A stretch of DNA of 64,000 nt. It comes from Cinclus cinclus (Eukaryota > Chordata > Aves > Passeriformes > Cinclidae). The notes under the pieces are model-generated. The model was given only the letters and a program-made list of their open reading frames with translations, searched no databases and was not told where the DNA came from. Below are positions 10,801 through 25,800 of the stretch, piece after piece. Positions within the stretch are counted from its first letter, which is position 1; each line of letters starts with the position of its first letter. Where the stretch lies: NCBI RefSeq assembly GCF_963662255.1, contig NC_085047.1, positions 58,712,006-58,776,005 of the forward strand, written 5' to 3'. The position numbers and the translations under genes are program-made.

Positions 10801-13800
10801 TCACTTGTGAAAATTACATCACGCTCTAGAATGCTGTAATGTTCATCATCCTGTACAAGTTCTAAATTATTGTGGTAAAAATCCATAATCTGAAAGAAGA
10901 TGATGAGTTTGACTGTGTGTTTATATAAATGTTTTTTTTTCCGGGTTTATCATTGTCCTAAGACTAGAGAACTGGTTGATGATGGGTGTAAATGCTTTCT
11001 AGCACATTGCCTTTTCCAGTTTTACCTGTGTCATTATCTTTGAAGTTCACATGTTGACAGCCGAGTGTGTGTTTCTGACAAAATTTCTTTTTGCTGGCAA
11101 AACGTATTTATAAAGAGACTTAATTCTTCTTTCTTAAGACATTCCTATAGTTGTTCATGGCCTCCGTAGTTGTACTTAGGGGGCTGCATTGTGGTGACTG
11201 AAATGATTCCAAGGACTTGATTTATGGTGAGCCTTGTGTACAGTTGTTGCATCAGCACAACTCGGAAGGCAGCAAATGGAGATGGGAATTTTCTAAGCCA
11301 GTTGTCTGAAAGTTTGCAGAGTTATGCCTGGGTTATTTCAAATTATTCTAACATTTAGAAAAGGTTCATGGTAAAAAAAAATATAGTGTATTTTATTAGA
11401 CATGCTGATGTAACTGGAACACAGGGGTGAAATGTCAGGTCATCTTCTGAAGGACTTCACTTTTGGTATATAATTGGATGTCAGAAAATAGTTTCTGAGT
11501 GTTAATATTTGCCAGTTGTTTGAAAATTATTTTTTTTCTGTTAAAGGCCTGGTATGTGTTGATGTGTTCTACAAGTTGTACCTAGTTTAATGCATAAGAT
11601 TGAAGTTGTAGCTGCCTGGCATACTCAGGGACTCAGGACAGTTGTAGACAATGTCACAGCTAATTTTAGAGTTGTTTTGTCAGCTTTGGATAGCATTTCA
11701 GTAAATGTGAAATTTCAAAAACATTTCTGTTGATTTTCAGTTGTAGATTCATTTTGGTTGAAATGCATTTTTGAAATGATAATAATGTACTTGTTATCTA
11801 AGCTCAGTTTAAAATAGATAGTCTGTTTTTTCTTCTCTGAGCAAACAGAATGTACTTCAGAAATCTTTGTACAGTTTTAACACACTCTGAGCTAATTTTT
11901 CACAGAAGTAGCACTGGCTGCAAAAGATCTGAAGGGTGATGCCATGGGTGTCTGTTACCGTGTGACTAAGAGGAGCTGGTGGATATGGCTTTCTACAGAC
12001 AGCTATCAGTAACCTCCCACTCATGAGCTTTTGTGCTCATGGGGGATTTCAGCCATGCAGACATCAGCCAGGAGGGCAATCTGGCGTTGTGTGTGCACTC
12101 TTGGCACTTCCTGTTCTTAAAAATTTTGTAACTCAGATGCCAGAGTCAGAGTTAACTCTTCACTTTGTCTGCTCCTTTAAAGTAGGGAAGAGCTGTGACC
12201 AGTTTGGCCATAGATGGATCTCAGTGACTGGAGCATGACTTGAGTTGCACATCTGAAGGAAGCCTGGGAAGGTGAGCAGCAGAATTAGGATCCTGGACTT
12301 GAGGACTGCAAGCTTTCACTTATTCAGGAGATTGGTAGGTAGAATCCTTTGGATAACAACTGTGAAGATGGAAGTTGCCCAGGAGAGCTCGAAAGTTTTC
12401 AGAGAAAATTTAATGGCAGCTCAAGAATGAACCATTCAGCAGTAGCAGAAGGCCTGTTTGGCCAAGCAGGGAACTTCTCAATGATCTAAAACACAAAAGG
12501 GGAATATACAAAAGTGCAAGTAAGGACAGACAGCAGGAGTGTAAAAGTGCAATTTAATATGCGGGGAAAAAATCCCTACCATCTTGTGAGAGTGCAGACA
12601 TTTAGTCCAGAAGGACCCTGATGAACATGAGAACTGGGACAACAGAAACCTCGGAAAGTTTAAGAAGTATGAAGATCTGCTAGTGGACTAAAGTGTTCCC
12701 GGGAAGGGACTGGCTGAGTAACAGCTTTGGTGAAAAGGTTGTGGGATTGCAGTGATGTCTGGTTGAATAAAGCAGGGGAAGAGATTGGCTAGACTGGCTG
12801 TGGAACATCCATCCTGGAAGGTTTTTGAGATTCAATCAGACAGAGCCACAGCTCATCAGATCTCATCTTGGTGGTAAACTGATGCTGAGGTTGAAGATGA
12901 CCAATGTTTTGATATTTGATGAAATGGGCAGCTTAACACCTCTCACATGGTAAATGTATTACAGGGAGATATTCTGGAATTTATCAAATCTGTGGAAGAT
13001 CATCGTGGTAGTAAACATTTTCACCTCATAAGACTTTTTAAATTGAGCATTATCAGACTCCCTACTTTCAGGGTATTGGCCCAAACATATAATAGCTCTT
13101 GCTAAGTAAACATTGTATGCATCCTGCATGGCTGGATCATAGAATCACGGAACATGCTGAGTTGGAAGGGACCCCTAAGGTTCATTGAATCTAACTCCTG
13201 GTCCTCTGCAGGTCACCCCAAAGCACCCACCATGTGCCTGAAAGCATTGTCCAAATGCTTCTTGAGCTCTTTCACTCTTGGTGCTATGACCACTTCCCTG
13301 TCAAGCCTGTTCCAGGATTCAACCACCCTCTGGGTGAAAAGCCTTTTCCTAATATCTAGCCTAAATCTCCCCTGACACAGCTTCAGGCTATTTCCCCAAG
13401 TCTTATCACTGGTCACCAGGGAGCAGAGATCAATGTCAGATAAGATTCTGAGTTCATGTTGTTGGTCTTCTACTAATGCAGAAAAATGAATGAAAATGGT
13501 ACCTTTCTGTAAATACCAAGATTTTGGGCTCATGATGCCTTGGACTGTAACCCAGTAAAGACAACCATTAGCCAGCCCAAAATAGACAATTGGAAAGTCT
13601 AGTGTTAGCTTCAAACTTGAAAACAAAAAAAATAGGTCTAAAAAGAATGTTGAATAGAGATTAAGTAATACTCAAATTTTATGTTTGAAGCAATTGTTTT
13701 GTTTTTTTAGAGGGAAACACTTCCTTTTGCCCATAAAACCCCAGAACTTTAGTGGTTTTTTTTGCTTAGCTTGGAGGTAAGTTTTGTCATGTAAACATTC

Positions 13801-16800
13801 ATCTATTTCAGTCAGTAGGAGCTGTCAGACTGCAGCATCCTGTTGACAGGAGCTGAGCTCCACTTCATCTATAGGTGTGAAGGCACTGGTGGTCAAGGAA
13901 AAAAACCTAAACCTTGTGAGTGCAGGGAATAGGTTTCTGTCCCTCTTATTCATGTATTTGGGAGGTTTCCAATACTGATATGAGGTGCAGAATAGGTAAC
14001 AGTGTTGCTCAATGAATGTAATATTTGCAGCCATAAAGATGGCCAATAAGAGCTGCTGTGAAATGTAAAAAGAAGTAAGTTGCAGGGCTGCTTTTTTTCC
14101 CCCTCCCCTGAACAGTGTATTTCGTAAAGTTGAGGAACCTGGAAGGTATAATTTCTGTTTCTTCCAAATAAGTCAGCTCTTCAAGGATTAATGAGAGCTG
14201 ACACTCTTGCCTGTTTCTTTATGGAAGTGTGCTGGATAAATACCAGTTCAAAGCATAATTTTTTCCTACTCCTTCACATTAGAATGAAATTAAGACCTGG
14301 AAATATACATTTGAATATAATACAGATTTCAGACTTTCCTTTAACAGGTGTGATTTTATCCAATAGAAATTATTATTAGTGGAGCTTAGCACCTTTATAG
14401 TTTTAATATTCTCTTGCTGTTGCAGGCTCTTGAAACAAGATGGGTGGTCTGTGTATAAGTGAACGTATAATATACTAAGGAGAGTGTGTTAATCTCACCT
14501 ATTTTCAGGACTAAAGAGGCCAGGAGACAGTAAATTCAGCAACCTAAAAACATTATGTTCCTGAAACTTCATTGTAGTGTCTTACAAAAACACAGATAAT
14601 ACAATTATGATTTACACATGAGATTGGAAATATATGTGTTGTGTGTTCAAAAACCTAAATACATGTATGGATCCCTTCAGGTTTTTTTTCTTTTACAATA
14701 GGATTTATTTATTTTAAAATAGCATTTTCAAATGTATTTATTTTATTATTTTTATTGTGTTACTTTACCAGAAAAATGTCAAGTAGAATAAAATTTCTTT
14801 CTACTTTTTAAGTTCTTAATCTGTAGTTGATATACAGTCTGTTTATCTTTATATGTGACCAGTGTTGCTGTAAATAATTTAAACAGTAGTGCCTTTTTCT
14901 TTTCAGCATACAGGAATAAAGAGGAGGATTAGGGAATAGTCTCTTCTCGGGAGGAGGAGACATGAAGAGGGGATAGTTGATGTCAAACCTTTAAGATTAA
15001 ATGTGTCAAGTGCACAGTGAGACTGCATGTTCAGGAAGCTTTCTCACTGAGATTGTAACATCACATCATCCACAGTGGGTCAGAACAAAGGTCCATCAAA
15101 CCTACTGTTCCATATTGGTCAACACTGAGTAGGAGATGCTGGGGGAGAATAAAAGCACAGGGTGTTAATGCAGGGGTGCCCTGCCAAAGTGCCTTCCCAG
15201 CCTCCAGCTGCTTCCTCTGCAGCTCAGGGGCTTGGAGCTGGAGGTGCTGCCTTTCTGTTCAGACTGAGTAGAAGAATTAGGCCTGCTTATCCAAAGAGCT
15301 CTTCTCAGTTACTGTAAAAGCAGATACAGACAATAATACTCTTTTGGTCTGAAATATAGGTCTAAAGAAGAGAGTGTATCATTCAGTGCTCTGCAATTAC
15401 TGGGTAGCTATTTGTCCATGTGTAAATTTCCATACTGCCTGAGATGCAATTCACACCATTTTCAGGTGCAGTAGAAAGAGCCCATTGCATGTATTGAGGC
15501 TATATATATATTTATTTTTTTTTTCCCCAGAAAGTATCTTTAGGATCCTGTTACTGGTTTCAGTCTTTAAGTGCTGCCAGTTTTGACCCCTGTTGCATAC
15601 ACTCTCAAAAGACCTCCTGTGTCTGTATCCTGGCTGCCCTGTGAATGCGATGTCCCCTTTACCTATTGGGATCTGACCAGTGTGGCTCTTGTTTTGTTTC
15701 AGCATCCATGTTGCTTTGTGTACATTGTGCCCTGCTTGTATCCCACCAAGGTTACTGTTTTCTCTGTAGGAGACAAAAAGCAGAAGCACATCTTCACTGC
15801 TTGCCCAAGCAAACCTGATACAGCCTACAAATTCTCCATCACAAAATCCTGTGGATATAGCTCTTGTCTACCATAGTGTGCTAGTAGCTTGTGGAATGGC
15901 TTGGAATATACGTGGGCTGTTCCATAGTTTGCCACGTAGCTGAACAGTTTGGGATACATGTGCTCAAATTACGGGTGTTGTTGATTTTACACCACCATTT
16001 TACCAAGCAGTCTGTTATCAGTTCCTTGCCAGCTGGTGAAACACTAGAAAGAGCCTGTCCAGAATGACATTTCTGTTCAAAGGGCTTGGAAATGGAGTAA
16101 CCAAACATGAGTTTTTAAACAAGTACAGAAGAAACAAATTGAGACAAGAAAATACTGCCCAGGTGAAAGTGTGTGATAAGATTAGTGGGCTAATCCTCCC
16201 TATGCTCATTTAACTAGGAAAAGGGACTCTGCTGTCTTGGTTTATTATTGCTTAAGGTTCTATTAAACACTGCTAATATTTTTGATTTTTAGACAGGTGA
16301 AGCTGAAGGCAACATTTGTCTCCAGGCAGCAACAAACAATTAAAAGCTGAATACCCTGACTGTGCTCAGCTCTCACCACATCTTACATATAGTTGTCTTC
16401 CAATCCATTTTTCATGAAAGCTTGTAGGGTCCATTGATGTCTGAAATACTTGTGGGATTTTTGAACATGACATGATTGGATGTGTTGGATCAAGAGTTAG
16501 TGTGATTATGGACTGACATAAATGCTACCAGAAGTAATGCATTTTTAATTTTTCACCTAGGCGGAACTCAGTTTTGGGAATTTCTTTTTAAAGGAGTATA
16601 GGAAATCAACTAAGGCTTTTCAGTGCCATGCTAATAAACTAGGTAACTGGAATTCTATTCTGTAGATGATATCTATGATATTTGAAAGACTGTGTATGCA
16701 TAAAATAGTATTTTTAGTATTTATAGCTGAAATAGGTGATTTCAGATGGGAGCCAATTAACCATGTCTCATTGCATGTTGGGTGGGAAATTCTGAGAAAG

Positions 16801-19800
16801 TAAACTGTCACTACCATTCTAAAAAGAGCAGGTTGCCTTACATGTCCTGAAGAAAGTAAAGTTCAAGGATGAGCTAGCGAGAGAGATGTCAACTTTTGCA
16901 GAAAGCAGTGAGCTCCTAGGGTGTTTTCCTCAACTTGGAGCTATTTTCATAGAAGCATAGATTAATAGAATATCCTGAGCTGAAAGGAACCCACAAGGAT
17001 CATCAACTCCTGGCCCTGCACAGGAATTTGCCCCAAGAACCCCCCCATGTGCTTGAGACCCATCCAAACACTTCCTGAGTCCTGTCAGGCTGTGGGAGCC
17101 TGTTCCAATGCCCAGCCATACTCTGGGTTGAAGAGCCTTTTCCTAAATCTCTCCTGACAACTTCACGCCTCCCTGGCCACCAGAGGTAAGAGATCAGTTC
17201 TTGCCCCTGCCCTTCCCCTCATGAGGAAGCTGCAGACTGCAATGAGGTATCTTCTCAATCTCCTTCAGGCTGAACGAGCCATGTGACCTCAGCCACTCTT
17301 CATATGGCTTCCCCTCATCCCATCACCATGGGTAGCCCAGATTAAAAAGGTGTGGTGGCAGAAATGTTTGTGCCCTGCCACGATCCTTATTAGCTGTTCC
17401 CTAGTGAGAAAGAGTGAGCCTGGAACTGCAGTAGAACAAAGGGAAAGGGAGATGATGCTTAGTCAGTAAAAGTTTTTCATACTATGAAGCTTTTTAAAAA
17501 CTTAAGTTTTTAAAACTCAAAGAAACGGGCAAAACACTGGGATAGCCAAAGACTAGATTTTAGTCCCCGCAGTGCTTTTGTCTGTTGTTCAGTGACTTTA
17601 ATTTATGTAAGAGTTCCCAGAGTCAGGACTAGGGCTCTAAGTTATTGCAGGACTTCCTTTTGGACTGTGTTTCAAGGCTTCAGGCTGGAGAGGGCACAGT
17701 ATCCTTTGCTGCATTTGAAATGAAAATTCAGCAAGGGCCAGAAAAGGGAGCTAAAGCTCTAGACAGCTGCCTAATTCTTAGCTTAGCCCAGCTCTGTTTA
17801 GAACCATTCTAGGATCGTGCACAATCAAAGAAGGGTGCTTAGTTCTAGCATGGTGAGTGGGAACTGCTTGGCTCTGCTTTCTCTGAGAGCCAGGGATAAA
17901 TCATTTTCTGCCTTTTATATGGCAGTACTGCTGTTTCCTGTGTCCCACTTTCTGGCAAGCTATTGGAGCTCAGTATTGCTCCAACTGTATTGTTGCATAA
18001 AATGTATTATACTGTGTTGCATAAAATGTGGGAACAATCACCAGCTTACTACTTTTTGCCATTATTTTAGGGAAAAATGGAAGGCTAATTATTTATATTT
18101 CAGATGCAATGTAAAGAACCATGTGCAGGCATGTATGTCAGGCTGTGAATCCCAGTCTCTGCATTCTAGTTAAGCCCTTTAATTTAGCAGGAAATCAGCT
18201 ATAATCCTTTCTTCACTGCTTCCTCTTTGTTACTGTAGATGATTCTACTCTGGCTATTATAAATCTAGCTCTTCCATGAATTGTATGAGCCATGTCTGAA
18301 CCTGGGGATTCTCAGTCCTGTGAGATGAGCAGTAACATCTGGATATGCTGGAATAGTACTGCATTTAAGTGCAAAAATAAGAGTCATGGCTGACTGAAAG
18401 GGGAACTACTGCATGGGAAGAGTTTTAATTGCCTCTTAATTTGGTCAAGCTGCTTTTCCAGCATCTCTCTTTCTGGTTCCACCACTGGTCTTCCAAACTG
18501 TTTGGCTTCTTTGGTGCTGGAGCTAGGCAACTGTAGATTGGGTCCTCTTGGATGGAAGGGCAGATCTATAAGAGGATTGGACCTTGTTTGATCTTGTCTA
18601 TGGGCTCTGTACTTTCTACATCTCACTTCTGAGAAAAGCATCAATATATGAGACCGTTCCAAAACTTGGCCTCAGTTCATGGAAAGGAGGTGTAATCAGT
18701 GCTGTGGCAAAACTATACCCCTTGTGCAGCAGTCTTACTCCAGCAATCCTCTCCAACCTCACACATGGACTACAATGCAGTGGAGGTGGTATTATCTTTA
18801 GCAACAGTAATGGGAAAAATGTCATTTTGCTAGAGTCATCTTAGTTTCACGGTCTTAATACTTGTTAATTCATTTGTAGGGCCCAAACCCTTGAAAGAAA
18901 ATAAACTTTGGTGTTCTTACTAGTCCAAACCTAATTTTCTTGGATTTTGGGTGTTGTGCTGTTTTTCAGTGTGATTACTGCTGTGTTGGTGCTTGCCCAT
19001 TTCTGTACTGCAAACTAGATTTCACTTTTAATTTCCGTGAGAAAGTGCACAGGGCATGCCCTGCAATTTAATTCCAGCCTCTGTTGCAGAAAGGTAGATA
19101 AGACAGGCAGGTCCTAGTGAAGAGACCATTAAATAAAATGGCCAGATGCTTTAGGTTTGTTGAAACCCAGAGCAAGAAGTGCTTGAGACCACTCAAACTT
19201 TGGAAAGGTTCCAGGTTCTGCAGCCATTTAGTCAGGGAGTGCAGGAAGGGCCTACTGGCATGAGTATGTAATTTTGTACCTCTAACAGATACTGTTCCAG
19301 ACTGCTTGAAAACTCAGGAAGATCACCTCTACAAGTGTCTGTTGCTGATAACTCTACAGGCAAACATGCTAAAGTTTTAATTTCAGTAAGTCAACAATTG
19401 TAGCTGGAATTGTGTTCTACAGTGGGCTTGATGTCCATAGTTCCCAACAGCTTAAGGGTCTAAGAACAGTAATAAAAGAAAAACAGGAGGAAGTAATATT
19501 AATTAAATGTAAATTGTCCTGATCTTCTGAAAAGCAGCAGAGCCTGTTTAGTAAGCACAAACACATTAGAGGCTGCTTTGTGAAAGCATAGTCAGCCTCA
19601 CCACAGCAGGCATATGATTTAAATTTTAAGGACTTTAAATAGTTAAAAGTATCTAAGTATGAAAGAACTAAAAGACTTATTTTCTTTGTTTTAGGTGATA
19701 CTGTCACTATTGGAGATGTGTCTTTTAAACTCAAAACACCGAAGAACCCAGAACTTGTTCCACAGAACTACAGTAAGGACCTGCTTTCTCTTTGAAGGAG

Positions 19801-22800
19801 TTTCAAAGCTTTATTAAAAAAAATTCTCCTTACTCAATCACCTCACTGACTTTACTGAAATGATCTAAGAAATCTATTTTGAATAAGCATGCAATTTTGG
19901 GGAGGCTGTCTTTGTGTAGATCATTACTATATCATTACTCTGGTTCAGCTGGTTGTTTAGGAATCTTAACATTGAATATAACTCGTCCCATTGGTCAGTG
20001 GGACAGTAAGAGAATAGTATGTGTATGTTCAGAAGGGTTCTTATCCAGGCATTACTTCTAGAAATCATCTCAAGTTGTTTGGTCATAAAACTGTGGCCAT
20101 TTAGAATTATCATTCAATTGCAATATGATTATATGTTATAGGAGTTTGCAGATGTATGGCGTTTTTCTACTGTGATATTTAGTATTCCCAAATTATCACA
20201 TAATTGTTGTCAGCAAACATACAGATCTTTGTGATCCATCAAGTTAATGAAAGTCAGTTGCATAGTCATGAAAGATGCTGTTGAATGGAAAATAAACAGC
20301 CAATTATGCATGTTAACAATGCACACAAATGTACCTAAAATTGATTCACATTTATTACAGACATCACTGGTTTGCAGCCATCCTTATTTCCTGACTGTTC
20401 ATGGAGAACACATGCTTCTTGAGCTTTTCCTTTTGCACCATGGATCACAAGTGAATAATGTTTGTGTTGTGGCTTTTCACAGTACATGGGTTGGATGTTT
20501 CCTGAGGGTCCAAAATGATCAGCTACCGTTTGTTCAGTACTTTCACATGCAGGTTGCTGGATATTCTGAATGCAAGTTAAAGAACATCCCCTAACACCTG
20601 ATTTTTCCACTCAGATAAATTTGCAGACCAAAACCAAGCACGTGTGGCGTTCTAAAAAGGTTTGCAAGCCTTATGCTATTGTGTACACAGGGACAAGCAC
20701 TGAGAATTCCCAGTGCCTGTCATTGTGCAGTTCTACAGGTGGAAAGTGGGTGTAATCATTGACTTCAAGTGGATTTACTTTCTTCATTCCATGGCATTTT
20801 GAATCAAGAAAACTCCTGGGGTACTGGTCTTTTTGTTTCTTTTATTTTTTTAGAAGCACGGCATTGATAATATCAATGATAGACTTGCCACTGCACAGCT
20901 GACAATATAAAAAGTTTACACTGTTTTCTTAGGCAATAGTGCTGTAGTTCATGAGGCAGGTTTACGTGGTTCTACTTGAGCAGGAAGGTTGGACAAGGTG
21001 GCATCAAGAGATCCTTCCAACCTCAACCATTCTGTGTTTCTATGATTCCTGGTTTTACAATAACTGGGATAGTAGACTGTTAATATTGGCATGTTTAGAT
21101 AATTATTTCTTACCTCTGTTTTGTCACACAACATTTAGTCTGAAATATTTTCCCTTGGAGAGGTGTAGCAGAAATGCAGAATTGTAGAATAGTTTTGGTT
21201 GGAAGGGGACCTTTAAAGGTCATTTAGTCCAACCTCCTCCGCAAACAGCAGTGACATCTTCAGCTGGATCAAGTTGTTGAAGGGATAATATTAAAAGGAA
21301 GACTTTGTTTGCTTTGACTATTTGACTGTGTGAAATCTGCCAGTAGTCTGGTTGCCCAGATCACTGATTTGCATCTGGACTTTGTGGGCTGCTGAAGTCT
21401 CATAACTCAGTAAGCATCATACTTTCTCTTTCATACCAGGTGATCTGATCTAAGGTACCAAAAAGTTCCAGTGCCCTGTGCCAACCTTTGTTGCAGGGTA
21501 GCCCATGAGGAAAAGGTTTCTGTTTTAGACAGCAATGACACTTCCCATTCCTCATGAGTTCCCTGGGAATGCAGCCAAACAGTTGAGAAATGTTGCACAT
21601 CGTTATTACTTTTTACAGCTCCTTAAATAATACATTTTTGCTTTTCACCCTGTATTTTGTATGCTTATTTTCTTATTTTGATCATCAAGGACATCAGTTG
21701 TCTATGCTAATTAATTTCACTTATTTGGAATTCTGTTAGATTGATTTGCTTTCTCATTTTCTGTGCTGTATCCAATGTGTTAATTATAACAATGCTTTAC
21801 CATTAAGTATGACATATTTTGTTCAACTTGCACTCTTCACCAAGTTAAATGTTAGCTCTAAGTTACTCTAACATAATCTCTTTTCAGTTCTTTGGACTGA
21901 GAATGTAAGAGAATTATGAAAGCTTTTGGTAGAATCAAAGGAGAGATTTTTCTATTTAATGACTATAAGAAGGAAAAAGTGGTTGAAAACTGATAATGAA
22001 AATTATTAAACATGGAACTGTATGGAATGACATCTTAGTGAAAATCTGATACCACATAATAATATTATTGTTACTAACGTTAAGTCTGATACCAAGTAAC
22101 AGTAACATTTATTAGAACACATGTAATAGTAGTTTCTCTCTTTTTAAATTTTTAATAATCATGACTGAAGGAAGCCTGTGTCATGCTTGGGTTACTGTTG
22201 TTCATCAGTAGTCATACTGAAAGTGGGCTTACTTAAGGTACAAAATTTTGCTTGTAAACCTAAGTATCAAATGAGTTAAAATTAAGTAAGATAGGATATT
22301 AATGTATTTCATAGCAGAAAATCTATTTCAAATACTTGAGTGCAGTTTCTTTGTATATTTAGACTTAGGAATTTTTTTTAACCCAAGTTCTTTGATTATC
22401 TTACTATGGAGAACAAAGATATATTCCTGTAGTGGAGTTAAGTAGATTTTATTGACTTCATGTTGATTATCATCTTGTGAGATATTTGGAGATGTGCATT
22501 ACTTAACAAATTTTTTTTCTTCTTTTAAGAGTACTTGTCTTTTTGCTGGGTGAATGGCCGCTGTAGATACAAGCTGTTTTGGTGTAAATCAAATGGAAGT
22601 AATAACATGTTGATACTAATTTATAGACTAAAAAATCATATATTTTGAAAAATTATTTTAGTAAAGAATACTAAATTCAAGTGAAAAATGTGCTTTCCTG
22701 ATTTCTTTTAAACAAAGACTAGAAATAATTAGATTATTTGCTTAAGTGGGAAGTATCTCTGAGAAGGTCTCTGACATGGTAATGTTTGTAGTAGAGTAAG

Positions 22801-25800
22801 AACTAGCAGGAGGGAATTGAAGCAATTGCAGCTAATTTACTAGTATTGCATATGATATTGTTTTCCAGCTCTTTGTGTAAAGTAGAATGTTTTTGCTCTT
22901 GTTCTTCTGCCAGATAAAAGCCATGTTAAAATGTGTTGTTGAAAGTTTATATCTGTAATTTGCAGCAAATTTTAGGCATATTATAACACAGTCTAAACTC
23001 AGCATTGTTATAGGCTTAAAAATAGCCTTAAAAATCTGAAAAAATCGTAACACAGTAAAGAATGTAAATGTATTACGTACCTACAAAACTTTACATTTGT
23101 CATTTTGTCACATAATTGATACCAAAATATTTCTTTGTGGTACCAATCTAGATTGATTTTAACTCCTTTATTGCACCTTACTACAGTGGATAGGATAGAT
23201 ATTGCTGCTTGCCCTATGTTTCCATGTCTTTGCTTTTCAGGTTTTTTGCTAGGTCCCTGGCAAGTTCTCTATTAAATGCTCCATTCTGTGTGTTAATGTG
23301 AAATATTAAATTTGTTTTGCTGTTGTTGGCAAACGGCTTTTTCTTGGAAGACGATAATTGAAAGTACATCAAATCTGAGTTCTTTTTGTAAGTGACAAGT
23401 GAAAATGAGTCATACACAAGGGAATTTTATTAATGGAATTTCTGTCACAACTGTGTCTGACACGTTCTAGAAAGAGGGCACTTATTTTTGCATAGTTTGT
23501 TCTCTTATCAGTAAAAATTAGCATTACATTTTAGTCTCACCATGTCTGAAAGCACGATTGTTTCTGTTATTATACTTTGGAGAAACTTTATGTGATGGCA
23601 ATTTCTCATTAGGGCAAGAAAAGAGATGTTGTTTTGCAACAGGGCTTTGCTGCTTTGTGAAGGTGCAAGTGCATTTGAGAGAGTTTAGATGCAACTGCAT
23701 TGAATCGTGGAAGATTAATTTGAAAGAGTGTCATTTTTGCCAGATGTCCTTGATCTAAGCACCCCCCCCCAGTGTGCCATCAGAAGTGCTGTGTGTAACA
23801 AGGGCTTAAGTGATAAATTTTGTTAGTTTTTTTCAGTTGAATGATATGAAACAGTAATTATTGTGAGGAATTCAAACAATGTTTATGCATGTAATAATCT
23901 GTATGTCCTCACATGTGGTATGTGCCACATAGTGAAGCTGGGACTGGTGTGTGTTCAGTTTTTGCTCTAAGTAGGCTCAGATTTTCACTGGAATATGTGC
24001 TTGTTCTTTTTTGTATTAATTTTATATCTGAGTGTAAGGAGTCCAATACTTTCTAGACAGGTTGTGTTGCAGGATGACTGTAATTTCATGCTAACAAACA
24101 CTTCAGTCATTACATTTCTTCATTCCTAGCCTCAGGGAAGGTGTCTGCTGTCAGAGATGATGATTATTTCAACAGTTTGAGTTTTCACTTAGGCTTCCAA
24201 CTGTTCTGTTATTTGGGTGTTACCTCCTCATCCAGAATCTGAAATAGTGGGCTTTTTGTCAGTTGAGCTCTGGACATTTTATGTCATTATCCCTGTTTTT
24301 TCTGTACTGAGAGTGAGGCACAGGTATACATGGGGTTATGGAAACCTTCAGAGAAGGTCTGGATGGAGCTCAAGTTGTCTGCACTGTTCCTTGTGCTTCA
24401 AAGCAAGATCAGCTGGATCCAAACTACTCCTGAGAGATGTTTGTTCTCCTTGTCCTTAAAATGTGCCTGTGAGATAGATATCAGAGCTTCTCCACACACT
24501 TTGCACAAGTAATTTAGGATTCGTTTGTGACAAAAGCTTGTTGTAATGCTTCATTTAAGTTTTTTGGGCATATGTTTAGTTGCCAGGGGTTTATTCTATC
24601 TAGCATAACCTTGAAGCAGAGAACTTTTTCCCTCCTGGTGGTTCTGTGTCGCGTATTTGACGCGGGCCACCAGAGCCCGGGCTAGCTCTCTATAGACACA
24701 CCAGCACTGTGCCAGCTGTGGGGAACTGCCCCAGAGTAGGGATTTCTGGAGGCAGAACCTCTACAGCTAGTTGCTCTTCAGTGTGGTTGGTGTCTAGGGT
24801 TGGGCAAAGGAATTGAGGGAGGCTCTCAGCTTCTGAGGTTCCAAAGTATTTATCAGGGTGGGAGGGTTCAAAGGCAAAGAGCCCCAAACAGTACTGTTCT
24901 TGGGATTAAATATGGGGGCAGATCAGGAGGTGTGTACAAACAATTGACCAGTGAGGGATCCTTAGGGAGGGAGTGGAGGGGAGGGTTTTACAGAGCTGGA
25001 ACCCATGAGGGGAGCAGGGGGACCAGAAAGGGACAGATGGGCCAATGGGACATCCAGTAACAGGGGATTTCCAAAGGGGTGGGACAACCTGGGATTAGCC
25101 CAGGGTAGGACTGACAAGGAACTGGAACAAGGAGCAGGGTTACAATGAAGGACAGGGAAGGTACTGGAACAAGGGACAGGGTTAAAAATGATTGACAAGG
25201 AAGGGACTGGAACAAGGGTCAGGGTTACAGTGATGGACAGGGAAGGGACTGGAACAAGGGACAGGGTTACAATGATGGACAGGGAAGGGACTGGAACAAG
25301 GGACAGGGTTACAATGATGGACAGGGAAGGGACTGGAACAAGGGACAGGGTTACAGTGATGGACAGGGAAGGGACTGGAACAAGGGACAGGGTTACAGTG
25401 ATGGACAGGGAAGGGACTGGAACAAAGGGCAGGGTTACAGTGATGGACAGGGAAGGGACTGGAACAAGGGGCAGGGTTACAGTGATGGACAGGGAAGGGG
25501 CTGGAACAAGGGACAGGGTTACAGTGATGGACAGGGAAGGGACTGGAACAAGGGACAGGGTTACAATGATGGACAGGGAAGGGACTGGAACAAGGGACAG
25601 GGTTACAATGATGGACAGGGAAGGGACTGGAACAAGGGACAGGGTTACAATGATGGACAGGGAAGGGACTGGAACAAGGGACAGGGTTACAATGATGGAC
25701 AGGGAAGGGACTGGAACAAGGGACAGGGTTACAATGATGGACAGGGAAGGGACTGGAACAAGGGACAGGGTTACAATGATGGACAGGGAAGGGACTGGAA

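Larger units (their letters stand above)
7831..19694 (+). other. VWA8: VWA8 intron 1 (11.9 kb)
   Basis: Donor GTAACC, acceptor TTTTAG. Contents: CR1 fragments at about 8020-8435, 12020-12760, 13137-13440 and 16948-17350, an exon-like segment at 9060-9127, and a possible old repeat at 15065-15165. Other parts, including 9130-12000, 13450-15060 and 17360-19690, show no gene or RNA that I recognise. Confidence 0.85.

Noticed and set aside
15571..15876. A 101-residue open frame in intron 1
   Set aside because: No recognisable domain, no splice context and no similarity that I know; its length is within chance expectation.
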